Source: Mycobacterium paraense (lineage in GTDB: Bacteria; Actinomycetota; Actinomycetes; Mycobacteriales; Mycobacteriaceae). From it: a stretch of 64,000 nt of DNA. The translations under genes were made by a program, and so were the position numbers. The notes below the pieces were generated by a model. The model searched no databases. It was not told the origin of the DNA and worked only from the letters and a program-made list of their open reading frames with translations. Below, piece by piece: positions 15,738 through 23,287 of this stretch (positions are counted from its first letter, which is position 1; every line of letters starts with the position of its first letter). The stretch is taken from the NCBI RefSeq assembly GCF_002101815.1, contig NZ_LQPM01000036.1, positions 124,001-188,000 of the forward strand, read 5' to 3'.

Positions 15738-16043
15738 TCATCGCTGCCGGCCGTGATACGAGCCGATCAGCATCGCGTGCCTGACGACCGGCTTGGTGGC
15801 CAGGCGCTCGGCGAGCCGACGATGAAATTCGCGATAGGCCGCGCAGTCGGCGAACGGGTCGGCGGTCCCATCGAACGCGACGACATGCATAAATCCGATG
15901 CCGTCGTCGAACACCAGCACCTGATACTCCATGCCCCCGGCGTCCCGGGCGGCCAGCTCGATCAGTACGTCCTCGATCAGCTCGCGGTTTCGTTGCGCAC
16001 CCTCGTTGGTTGTGAAGTACTGCACCACAGCAGCTCTCCGCAC
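15738..16043 (-). CDS. Small ABM-like ferredoxin-fold protein
   Basis: A 101-residue protein starting at GTG 16043. Just upstream is GGAGGTGATC, a full match to the anti-Shine-Dalgarno sequence with seven bases from GGAGGT to the start, which decides the start against a TTG at 16058. The sequence alternates strands and helices: VVQYFTTNEGAQRNRELIED, then MEYQVLVFDDGIGFMHVVAF. This suggests an antibiotic-biosynthesis-monooxygenase-like dimeric barrel, but the match is not firm. First gene of an operon with DUF899 and the sigma factor; the strong ribosome-binding site implies high expression. Confidence 0.72.
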   Translation of the reverse strand: MRRAAVVQYFTTNEGAQRNRELIEDVLIELAARDAGGMEYQVLVFDDGIGFMHVVAFDGTADPFADCAAYREFHRRLAERLATKPVVRHAMLIGSYHGRQR

Positions 16044-16164
16044 AGCGATCACCTCCAACCACTACAGAGGTCCAAGCCGGGCCAAATTCATCGCGCAGTC
16101 TGCCCCGGCCGCGGCGTCAGCGGTGAGTTTCAGCCGCCCACGGCGGCGTGGGGCCCTGGGCCTG

Positions 16165-16533
16165 TCAGCTCGTCTTTCGTTGCGGTGCTGTTCCCACGCG
16201 CATCAGACGATCCCAGAAATCGTCCAGCTCGACCTGGGCTTGCTGACGAGGCCTACGCGGGTAAAACCGGGCCTCGTCGTAGGTCTCGGGGCAGGAAAAT
16301 TTATGCAGCCGTAAACAACTTGAGGGCCAGCGCTTTTCGCGGGTGCAATCGAGGTCGACGACAAGGCGCGTCCGACGATCGATCGCGAAGCGATTGCCCT
16401 CATGGCTTTCCGTCGTCGGCGCCATTTCCGCATCGAACAAGCCCCACCCGCCGTAGGCCGTCTTCAGCCACACCGTTTCTTCACCACAATGACCGCACGG
16501 CGCGATCGTCGATGGTTGCTCCCAGCTCGGCAC
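16165..16533 (-). CDS. Hypothetical protein with possible zinc knuckle
   Basis: About 122 residues if started at GTG 16533; the open frame continues to 16626 but that part overlaps the leader of the dehydratase gene. The region APCGHCGEETVWLKT carries C-x2-C, and two further cysteines lie in VDLDCTREKRWPSSCLRLHKFSC, so a zinc site is possible. No family recognised, and no clear ribosome-binding site is visible. It is divergent from the HadA/HadB fusion gene. Confidence 0.5.
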   Translation of the reverse strand: MPSWEQPSTIAPCGHCGEETVWLKTAYGGWGLFDAEMAPTTESHEGNRFAIDRRTRLVVDLDCTREKRWPSSCLRLHKFSCPETYDEARFYPRRPRQQAQVELDDFWDRLMRVGTAPQRKTS

Positions 16534-16661
16534 AAGCCGAAGTGTAAAGAGCAGCACCGACGCCGGCGGTCCGACACGGCGTGTTTCCCCCCGGTTTGCG
16601 CACGTTAGTGTGCTTGGGTCGGCCACATCGAAACAAGCCGATAGAAAAGTTGAGCAAACTG

Positions 16662-17693
16662 ATGACCGCAGCTACAGAAGCGTCGGCGCTCGAATCGCGG
16701 GTCGGCCACTACTACCGGATGGACGGCACCTACGTCGTCGGACGCGAGAAGGTGCGCGAATACGCCCGCGCGGTGCAGGACTATCACCCCGCGCACTGGG
16801 ACGTCGATGCGGCCGCTGAGCTGGGCTACTCGGGCCTGGTGGCGCCGCTGACGTTCACGTCGGTCCCGGGGATGATGTGCAATCGCCGGATGTTCGAGTC
16901 GGTGGTCGTCGGCTACGACACCTACCTGCAGACGGAGGAAGTCTTCGAGCAGCACCGTCCGATCGTGGCGGGCGACGAACTGCACATCGACGTCGAGCTG
17001 TCGTCGGTGCGAAGGACCGCCGGCAGGGATTTCATCACCGTCACCAACACCTTCACCGATACCGACGGCGAGCGGGTGCACACCCTGCACACCACCGTCG
17101 TCGGCGTCACGGCCGAAGATGTCGATCCGGCGATCAAGTCCGCCGCGCCGAAAATCATGATGCACGACGTGGACCTCGTCGCCATCGCCGAATCGGGGGC
17201 GGGGTATGAGAAGACGGTGCGGCCCGCGGGTGAGGTTCGGATCGCCGAAGGAGGCGCAACCCGCACACCGGGGACGCCGTCCTTCGAGGACGTTCAGGTC
17301 GGCGACGAGCTACCGGTGCGCCACGCCCGACTGTCCCGAGGCGACCTGGTGAACTACGCGGGCGTGGCCGGCGACGCGAACCCGATCCACTGGGACGAGG
17401 GCATCGCCAAGCTGGCGGGGCTGCCCGACGTGATCGCCCACGGAATGCTGACCATGGGGTTGGGCGCCGGATTCGCCTCCGCATGGTCGGGCGATCCCGG
17501 TGCCGTCACCCGCTACACGGTGCGGCTGTCCCAGCCGGCGGTCGTGTCGGCCGCCGAGGGCGCAGACATCGAGTACAGCGGCCGGATCAAGTCGCTGGAC
17601 CCGGACACCCGCACCGGTGTCCTCATTGTCGGCGCGAAGGCCGGTGGCCGAAAGATCTTCGGCCTGGCCACGTTGAACATCCGCTTCAGCTGA
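16662..17693 (+). CDS. Fused (3R)-hydroxyacyl-ACP dehydratase, HadA/HadB-like
   Basis: A 343-residue double-hotdog protein. Residues 1-150 resemble HadA (FAS1-like MaoC_dehydrat_N): the segment from VGREKVREYARAVQD to a GLVAPLTFTSV helix. Residues 215-343 form a MaoC domain with the catalytic hydratase signature YAGVAGDANPIHWDEG, giving the Asp/His dyad, followed by HGMLTMGLGAGF. In mycolic-acid FAS-II, HadA and HadB are separate subunits; this single polypeptide should dehydrate (3R)-hydroxyacyl thioesters. I chose ATG 16662 because the family starts just before this segment. It stands alone, so its pathway is not indicated. Confidence 0.88.
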   Translation: MTAATEASALESRVGHYYRMDGTYVVGREKVREYARAVQDYHPAHWDVDAAAELGYSGLVAPLTFTSVPGMMCNRRMFESVVVGYDTYLQTEEVFEQHRPIVAGDELHIDVELSSVRRTAGRDFITVTNTFTDTDGERVHTLHTTVVGVTAEDVDPAIKSAAPKIMMHDVDLVAIAESGAGYEKTVRPAGEVRIAEGGATRTPGTPSFEDVQVGDELPVRHARLSRGDLVNYAGVAGDANPIHWDEGIAKLAGLPDVIAHGMLTMGLGAGFASAWSGDPGAVTRYTVRLSQPAVVSAAEGADIEYSGRIKSLDPDTRTGVLIVGAKAGGRKIFGLATLNIRFS

Positions 17694-17847
17694 GCTGACG
17701 GCCATGGAAAAAGTGGCCGATCGTGGTGCCGCCGGTGAATCGTGGTCGGTGCGGTGCGGTTCCAGAGGGCATACCTGCTGGCGACGATGGCTACCTCCCC
17801 GGTCGAGATGTGGCCAAGAACGGCACGGTGCAGGAAGCCGGAAGGGT

Positions 17848-18330
17848 TTAGGCGGCAGAGCCCGGGCACTCCGCACGGACGCCGAGCACCGGTTGCCGAC
17901 GACGGCCGTGCCCCCACCCCGCATCCCACGGCCAACGGCCCTTGTCGTCAGCCCACACCAACTGCAGGGCACGAACCCGAGGGCCGAAGAGCGCGATAGC
18001 GAACTTCAAATGGACATCGGGGTGCTCGACCTCGACGACCTCGATGAGAAACCTGTCTTTGTAGTCGATATGCATCGCCGGTGCTAGCACCGTGCCGTCG
18101 TCGACGATCATGTGGCCAATGGAATTCAGCACGCGACAGGCCGTGTCGGCGCGCAGACCCGTGACCATCAATTCGGGTAGCCCTCGACCGTGTAACCCGA
18201 CCGTGTAAGCGAACGGCCTGTTCTCGCTCTCGACGTACTGAACCGCCCAACCGTGGTCGAGGATCGTTCCACGCAGCACGTCCAGGTATTCCTCGGTTGT
18301 GCCGTCGGGATTGTCGCATTGCCAGCACAT
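17848..18330 (-). CDS. DUF4262 protein
   Basis: A 160-residue protein starting MCWQCDNPDGTTEEYLDVL at ATG 18330, with GGGAG six bases upstream. The family signature HGWAVQYVESENRPFAYTVGLHGRGLPELMVTGL is present, which identifies DUF4262. Function of the family is unknown. The longer frame to 18417 has no ribosome-binding site. No operon partner. Confidence 0.85.
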   Translation of the reverse strand: MCWQCDNPDGTTEEYLDVLRGTILDHGWAVQYVESENRPFAYTVGLHGRGLPELMVTGLRADTACRVLNSIGHMIVDDGTVLAPAMHIDYKDRFLIEVVEVEHPDVHLKFAIALFGPRVRALQLVWADDKGRWPWDAGWGHGRRRQPVLGVRAECPGSAA

Positions 18331-18841
18331 CGCAGCTCCCTTTCGTAGTAGTTGCGCACCAGCATGCGCGCACCCTCCGACAAGTTCTCGGACGCAGCAC
18401 CGCCGAGACCAGGGCATCGGCTCAGGTGTGAGTGCAGCAGTGAGGATGCACCTGGCAGGCGAGATTTCCGCTCACGCAGGCGATTCAAGTCAGCTCCCCC
18501 GAAGGGGTATGCCCGACGGTCGACCACCTTGAGCAGAAAGGCCGGATCCTAGCGGGGTCCAGTTCCGCGGGATTGGCCCATATGGGGACGACTTCGGCGT
18601 CATCGAACGACATGATCCCGTGTGGCACGAAGGGCAGGCGCGCCAACCGTGCCTGAACGTCATCGGGTCAGTGCCGTGCACAATGCCTACCGCGCCTTGG
18701 CCATCGGTGCGTCGATAGGCAGCCGATACCACACCATCCGCATGCGCTGACCGGACGGCACTCGGGTTAGTTGACGTAGGACCGCAGGTCGGCTTCGCCC
18801 GCCCGGGCGTTCATTGAAACGCGGCCTCATTCGGACCATTT
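18331..18841. other. 511-bp stretch with degraded coding sequence
   Basis: No intact gene of normal size is visible. On the minus strand two short protein-like pieces occur in different frames: MRMVWYRLPIDAPMAKAR (18743-18687, ending in TAG), and then LARLPFVPHGIMSFDDAEVV with WANPAELDPARIRPF (18646-18485). They look like codon-biased remains of one small gene broken by a stop and a frameshift, or two tiny genes. Nothing else supported. Confidence 0.4.
18485..18646 (-). pseudogene. Possible remnant or small ORF of 53 aa
   Basis: A TTG-initiated frame of 53 residues: MARLPFVPHGIMSFDDAEVV, then IWANPAELDPARIRPF, after which the composition changes to a serine/threonine-rich tail. In another frame the sequence would continue FLLKVVDRRAYPFGG, which looks equally protein-like, so a frameshift near 18530 is possible. 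No recognised family. Confidence 0.3.
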
Positions 18842-19699
18842 TCACGAAGCACTTTCGATCATGGTCCTCATCGTCATGCCGATCGCGTGCATTCCCGACA
18901 GCGCCGCGTCTCGCAGGTCGGGGTTTGACGCATCCCAGTTGGCGATCACCGCGTAGTCGAACCGGGCGGCGCTTCGCCCGATCGTGCCCACATCTGCCCG
19001 GACCCCCGCGTCGGCGCCAGTTTTGTTACGAACAAAGAACTTTCGATCCGAAGGCGCGTGGGCCAGCGGATCGAGCCCGAACGCGGTCGCGACCATGGAC
19101 AGGTCTACCGATGTTGCCAGCCAGGCGTTTACCTGTTCTGAAACCGCTGGCGATATCAGCTCTTTGCGGGCCAGCTGACCCATAAAACTCGACAACTCGG
19201 ATGCTGAGCCTGTAGACAGTGTCGGGGGATCAGCGGGGCCGCGGTGATCTCTGACGTAGTCGAGCAGCGCCGTATGGACGAAGCCGAGGGATTCGGCAAG
19301 AGCACGAAGCCTGCCCAAGCCCACGCGCTTCAGCAAGACATTCGTCGCCAGGTTGTCGCTGACGCAGGCAATCAGAACGCAGAGATCCTGGATGGACAAT
19401 CTCTCGACGTCGAGGTGCTGCCAGATTCCCGAATCGGCGACCAAGAGCTCTGGATCCCGGCCTAGCAAGGTGATGCCACTAAGATCGCCCGCTCCGCATT
19501 GCCGTGCCACCTCGACGAGCAGCAGCAGCTTGCCGATGCTCGCAGTCTTCATCGGACGCTCGGCATCGCGGCCAGCCAATTCGTGGCCTGCGGCGTCTCG
19601 AATGCACACCGACCAATCGATGCCGGGGCTGGTGCCCGTGACATCGTCGACCGATCGCTGGAGCAGCCCTAGCCCTTGAGACGCGTTGTCGTCCGTCAC
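18842..19699 (-). CDS. Class A beta-lactamase-fold serine hydrolase, coupled to dnaB
   Basis: A 285-residue protein with the three motifs of the serine beta-lactamase/PBP fold: S54-I-G-K57 (SxxK), S114-D-N116 (SDN) and K226-T-G228 (KTG). The omega-loop ExxLN that supplies the deacylating Glu166 in true class A enzymes is not seen, so it belongs better with the beta-lactamase-like hydrolases (PF13354) and may not degrade beta-lactams efficiently. The N-terminus MTDDNASQGL is not a signal peptide, which is odd for this fold. The GTG start overlaps the dnaB stop (GTGA), implying translational coupling. Confidence 0.85.
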   Translation of the reverse strand: MTDDNASQGLGLLQRSVDDVTGTSPGIDWSVCIRDAAGHELAGRDAERPMKTASIGKLLLLVEVARQCGAGDLSGITLLGRDPELLVADSGIWQHLDVERLSIQDLCVLIACVSDNLATNVLLKRVGLGRLRALAESLGFVHTALLDYVRDHRGPADPPTLSTGSASELSSFMGQLARKELISPAVSEQVNAWLATSVDLSMVATAFGLDPLAHAPSDRKFFVRNKTGADAGVRADVGTIGRSAARFDYAVIANWDASNPDLRDAALSGMHAIGMTMRTMIESAS

Positions 19700-22600
19700 C
19701 GTGCCATGTTGGCGAACCGCGACAGATGCAACTGGTGTGCGACAGTCACCGTCTTGGTCGGGCCGTTACGGTGTTTGGCGAGAATGAAATCCGCCTCCCC
19801 GCCGCGCGGATCGTCACGCTCGAACGCATCGGGCCGGTTCAGCAAAATGACCATGTCCGCATCTTGTTCCAAAGAATTGTGAACGCTGATGCCGTTCGCG
19901 ACGAAATTGTGTGTGCCGCTAACCGTTCCGTCGTAAACGTCTTGGTCGCCGAGGCTGGTGATTTCGACGACCGTGTCCCAGTAGACGTGGTTGGTGGCCA
20001 GGTCGTGAATCTCGGCATCGCCGAGGAGCGCGGCGGCACGATGCAGTCGCGCCCTACTCGGTGAGCGCTTCCACAGGGTCGAGCCACAGAACTGGATGCC
20101 CATAGCCGAAGCGAACTGGCGATGAGTCATCTCCTTGTCGGAGAGAACCTCTCGGACCCGCGACCAGATCTCTTTCGGCACGGTGTCCAGGTTTGGATTG
20201 CGCACGACGCCCTCGAGACGCGACATGACCTCTTGTGCCGCTACTGCTTTCACTCCGTGTACGCCGACATGACGAAGGAACCGTAGCTGGTTCTCCGCAC
20301 CATAGATGCACAGGTGCCATGAGTCTCGGTAGCCAAGCTTCCGCGCGAGCTTGATTCGCGAGAAGACGCCTATCCGCAGCAGCAATTGGGCCACATCGTC
20401 GATGAGGCGCCGGCTGGTTGAGGCGTAATAGATCCGCCCCTGGCCGGCTTTCGCGTCCCACCGCACCGATCCGTCGGTGGCCCACAGGTGACGCAGGAAC
20501 AATGCCACCTGGTCGTTGGGTGCTCGGAAGACGGCCTCTGGTACGAACTTCTCGTAGCTGCGCTTGCCGAATAGACCGAGACCGTCGAGCCAGGCGGCGA
20601 TCGGGTTGCGCCGGCCGCGCGCGAGCCGATCCGGGGCAGGCAACCGCAGCGTGGTCACGCGCGCCGCCGGATACTCATCGCGCGCCGCGGTCACGCCGAA
20701 GTGCGCGGCCGAGATCGTCACCGCGGCGAGGTTGGCCTCGTCGATCGACGCATAGCGGACCGGCTGGCGCTTCACGCACGACCCGTCGCCGATCATGTGG
20801 GCGAGCAGAATGACCTCGGACTCGTCCATCCGCTGCGTGTCGACGGGCTCGGGAACGCGCCGGGGAGCCGCGATGCGATCACCGATCTTGAGCTCCTCCA
20901 ACGGCGTCCAGCCGTCGAGCTTCATAAAGGGATGGTTGCCGGTCGCCTCGACCTCGCGGCCCGAGGCCAGCCGCAGCCGGAACACCTCCTTGCGGCCGCT
21001 CGGGAACACGTTGGTCATCGGCCGCGCGACCATCCGCAGCCGCTCGTCCAGCGACCACACCATGGGCCGCTCGCCGGTACGCAAGAGCTCACCGAACGTG
21101 ACTTCGGCGCCGGTGTCGGCGCGCAAGATCCGCGTCGCCGCCGTGAGGCATCCCGATTCGCGAAGGTCGGCCAGCATTGGCTTCTTGTCGGTGCGCTGCT
21201 CGGGGCCCCGGTTGAGCTGGCTGATCGCGACCACCGGAACCTCCAGCTCCTTGGCCAAAAGCTTGAGATGCCTTGAGAATTCGGAGACTTCCACCTGCCG
21301 CGACTCGTGCTTCTTGCCCGACGTCATCAGCTGGAGGTAGTCGACCACGACGAGCTTGAGGTCGGCCTTCTGCTTCAGCCGGCGGGCCTTCGCGCGGATC
21401 TCCATCATGGTCAGGTTGGGCGAGTCGTCGATATACAGCGGCGCCTCGCTGATTTCGCTCATCCGCCGCGCCAACCGTGTCCAGTCGTCGTCGTTCATCC
21501 GCCCCGAGCGCATGTCGGCGAGCTTGATCTTGGCCTCCGCCGAGAGGAGTCGCATCACGATCTCGGACTTGCTCATCTCCAGCGAGAAAATGACGCTGGC
21601 CATGCGGTGCTTGATCGAGCATGAGCGCATGAAGTCCAGCCCCAGCGTGGAGTTATGGGTCGGCACCATTCCCGGACCTGCCAGGTACAGACGCGCTGGA
21701 TTGTCCACCTCGACGCAGCGCACGGCAACGCTGTCCACGCGTCGAACCGATTCGATCTGCAGGACCGGGGCAAGCAGTGCGGTGGTGACCCCCCGCTCGG
21801 CCGAACGCATCGAGGATCCGGCCGCGGCGATGGTGTCCCAACCGCACCGCAATTGAGACGACGTGCGGATGCCGCGAGTGGTAGGCCATTGGTGCTCGGC
21901 GTCGGCCACAACGACCGTCCCGTCCGAGAATTCGATCTCGTAGCACGGGTGGCCCAACATGACCCCGGTCGCGGCCACCACTCTGGTCGGGCGCCCGTCG
22001 GCGTCGAGCAGCTCGTCGCCGACCGCGACGTCGCCCATCGTCGTCCAGCCGGCCGGGGTGGGCAGCGGAGTATCCAGCGCGAGCGCCTTGCCCACTCCAG
22101 GTCGGGCCGCGACGATGATCATCTGCCCGGGATGTAGGCCGTTGGTCACCTCGTCGAGCTCGGTGAAGCCGGTCGGCACGCCACGCGAGATACCACCGCT
22201 CGAGGCGATGGCGTCGATCTCGTCCATCGTCGGCTGCAGCAGGTCCTCGAGGGGGACGAAGTCCTCGGACAGCCGGCGATCGGCGACGTCGTAGATTTCG
22301 GCCTGGGCGCGGTCGACGATCTCGGCCACGTCGGCGCCCTCGGCGCCGGCATAGCCGTACTGCACCACGCGCGTCCCGGCCTCCACCAGGCGGCGCAGCA
22401 GCGCCTTCTCCGCGACGATGCCCGCGTAGTAGCCCGCGTTGGCGGCCGTGGGCACCGTGGAGATCAGGGTGTGCAGATACGGCGCGCCGCCGATGCGCCG
22501 CAGCAGGCTGCGGCGGTCCAGTTCGGCGGCCACGGTCACGGCGTCGGCCGGCTCGCCGCGGCCGTAGAGATCGAGGATGGCGTCGTAGATGTTCTGGTGC

Positions 22601-22782
22601 GCGGGGCGGTAGAAGTCGCCGGGCCGCAGCCGTTCCAGCACGTCGGCGATGGCGTCCTTGCTCAACAACATTCCGCCCAGCACTGACTGCTCCGCGGCGA
22701 GATCCTGTGGGGGCTGCCGGCCGAACTCCTCGCTCGGCGGGGTCGAATCCATGCCAGAGGTCACGTCATCGACGACCGCCAT
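19696..22782 (-). CDS. dnaB: Replicative DNA helicase DnaB with two inteins
   Basis: A 1028-residue precursor. Removing residues 233-377 and 545-969 leaves a 458-residue DnaB of normal length. Extein landmarks: N-terminal DnaB domain (about 25-125), linker, then the RecA-like ATPase with Walker A ARPGVGK|STLGLDF interrupted by the first intein, Walker B LVVVDYLQL (477-485), and LRESG|SLEQDADMV interrupted by the second. DnaB unwinds DNA at the fork as a hexamer; neither ATP binding nor activity is expected before the first intein is removed. The gene lies downstream of rpsF-ssb-rpsR-rplI as in M. tuberculosis, but separated by 505 bp. Start ATG 22782 precedes MAVVDDVTSG. Confidence 0.97.
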   Translation of the reverse strand: MAVVDDVTSGMDSTPPSEEFGRQPPQDLAAEQSVLGGMLLSKDAIADVLERLRPGDFYRPAHQNIYDAILDLYGRGEPADAVTVAAELDRRSLLRRIGGAPYLHTLISTVPTAANAGYYAGIVAEKALLRRLVEAGTRVVQYGYAGAEGADVAEIVDRAQAEIYDVADRRLSEDFVPLEDLLQPTMDEIDAIASSGGISRGVPTGFTELDEVTNGLHPGQMIIVAARPGVGKALALDTPLPTPAGWTTMGDVAVGDELLDADGRPTRVVAATGVMLGHPCYEIEFSDGTVVVADAEHQWPTTRGIRTSSQLRCGWDTIAAAGSSMRSAERGVTTALLAPVLQIESVRRVDSVAVRCVEVDNPARLYLAGPGMVPTHNSTLGLDFMRSCSIKHRMASVIFSLEMSKSEIVMRLLSAEAKIKLADMRSGRMNDDDWTRLARRMSEISEAPLYIDDSPNLTMMEIRAKARRLKQKADLKLVVVDYLQLMTSGKKHESRQVEVSEFSRHLKLLAKELEVPVVAISQLNRGPEQRTDKKPMLADLRESGCLTAATRILRADTGAEVTFGELLRTGERPMVWSLDERLRMVARPMTNVFPSGRKEVFRLRLASGREVEATGNHPFMKLDGWTPLEELKIGDRIAAPRRVPEPVDTQRMDESEVILLAHMIGDGSCVKRQPVRYASIDEANLAAVTISAAHFGVTAARDEYPAARVTTLRLPAPDRLARGRRNPIAAWLDGLGLFGKRSYEKFVPEAVFRAPNDQVALFLRHLWATDGSVRWDAKAGQGRIYYASTSRRLIDDVAQLLLRIGVFSRIKLARKLGYRDSWHLCIYGAENQLRFLRHVGVHGVKAVAAQEVMSRLEGVVRNPNLDTVPKEIWSRVREVLSDKEMTHRQFASAMGIQFCGSTLWKRSPSRARLHRAAALLGDAEIHDLATNHVYWDTVVEITSLGDQDVYDGTVSGTHNFVANGISVHNSLEQDADMVILLNRPDAFERDDPRGGEADFILAKHRNGPTKTVTVAHQLHLSRFANMAR
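19876..21150 (-). mobile_element. Intein 2 in dnaB: 425-aa intein with LAGLIDADG endonuclease
   Basis: Residues 545-969, inserted between Gly544 and Ser970 of LRESG|SLEQD. It begins with Cys545 (CLTAATRILRAD), has block B GNHPFM with the conserved His, and ends with block F/G NFVANGISVHN|S. Between them is a homing endonuclease of the dodecapeptide type with two motifs, LAHMIGDGS (660-668) and LRHLWATDGS (763-772), each with an Asp expected at the active site, so the endonuclease may still be active. This is the site of the M. tuberculosis DnaB intein. Confidence 0.93.
21652..22086 (-). mobile_element. Intein 1 in dnaB: 145-aa mini-intein in the P-loop, class 3 type
   Basis: Residues 233-377 of the precursor, inserted between Lys232 and Ser378 of GVGK|ST. 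It begins with Ala (ALALDTPLPTPAG), not Cys or Ser, and ends VPTHN|S. The hallmarks of class 3 inteins are present: Trp299 in the block B region (AEHQW), Cys356 in block F (VRCVEVD) and Thr375 in block G (PTHN), the W-C-T triad in which the block F Cys is the first nucleophile. No endonuclease domain is present. Boundaries follow from the extein alignment. Confidence 0.9.
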
Positions 22783-23194
22783 GCACTCCCACCTCCCCTA
22801 TCACGAGTACCCGAACATACATTCGATAACCGACGTTCTGAGCTTAAGTCAAGGCGCCGACACTGACCGCGCCGGGACGACGGTAAACGTTGCTGGCCAG
22901 TACTTAAAGGGGCCGTTGTTCATAACGCTGTGCATCGTGTGTGCATATCCTTCGACACCTGTGTTGAGCGGGGTGTGGAGAACCTGTGGATTAATTCGAG
23001 GCACTTTGATATCTCTGCTGATAAGGGTCGTACAACCCGCCCCGTTTCGTGTGGACAAGAATCTCTACGGCGTGTCGGCGCAGGTTACTGCGTCGGGCGT
23101 GTTGGCTTTCGGCCACATTTTCGCCGCGTTACGAGGTGGTTAATGGCCACGGGGGGCAAGGGCCTGGAATTAGTTCGCCAGGCCAGGGGCCCGG

Positions 23195-23212
23195 CCTGAC
23201 TTCTAAGTCAGG
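23195..23212. repeat. 18-bp perfect inverted repeat
   Basis: CCTGACTT-CT-AAGTCAGG, a perfect stem of 8 bp with a 2-nt loop. It lies just beyond the rplI terminator. It could be part of a tandem terminator or an operator for dnaB. Confidence 0.45.
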
Positions 23213-23234
23213 AGGAAGCGCGCGTCAGGCGCGC

Positions 23235-23271
23235 AAAACCAGGCGACGGCCGAGCTGCGGCCGCCGCCTGG
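23235..23271 (-). terminator. Rho-independent-like terminator after rplI
   Basis: On the minus strand a GC-rich stem (23271-23239, outer arms CCAGGCG/CGCCTGG, 13 pairs with one mismatch and a 5-nt loop) is followed by TTTT (23238-23235). It begins 17 bp beyond the rplI stop. It would end the rpsF-ssb-rpsR-rplI transcript and separate dnaB. Confidence 0.7.
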
Positions 23272-23287
23272 AGAGAGCAAACGCTAC

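Larger units (their letters stand above)
22783..23287. promoter_or_regulatory. 505-bp gap between rplI and dnaB with DnaA-box-like sites
   Basis: No convincing gene is visible; the hypothetical gene found here in M. tuberculosis (Rv0057) seems absent. The region is less GC-rich than its surroundings. On the minus strand it contains TTGTCCACA (23050-23058, exact to the mycobacterial DnaA-box consensus) and near-matches TAATCCACA (22985-22993) and TTCTCCACA (22974-22982). It must hold the dnaB promoter unless transcription reads through from rplI. The rplI-proximal end holds a palindrome and a terminator. Confidence 0.5.

Noticed and set aside
22649..23143. Plus-strand ORF of 164 codons between dnaB and rplI
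   Set aside because: It starts inside dnaB on the opposite strand, its codon use is poor, and Rv0057 would be on the other strand.
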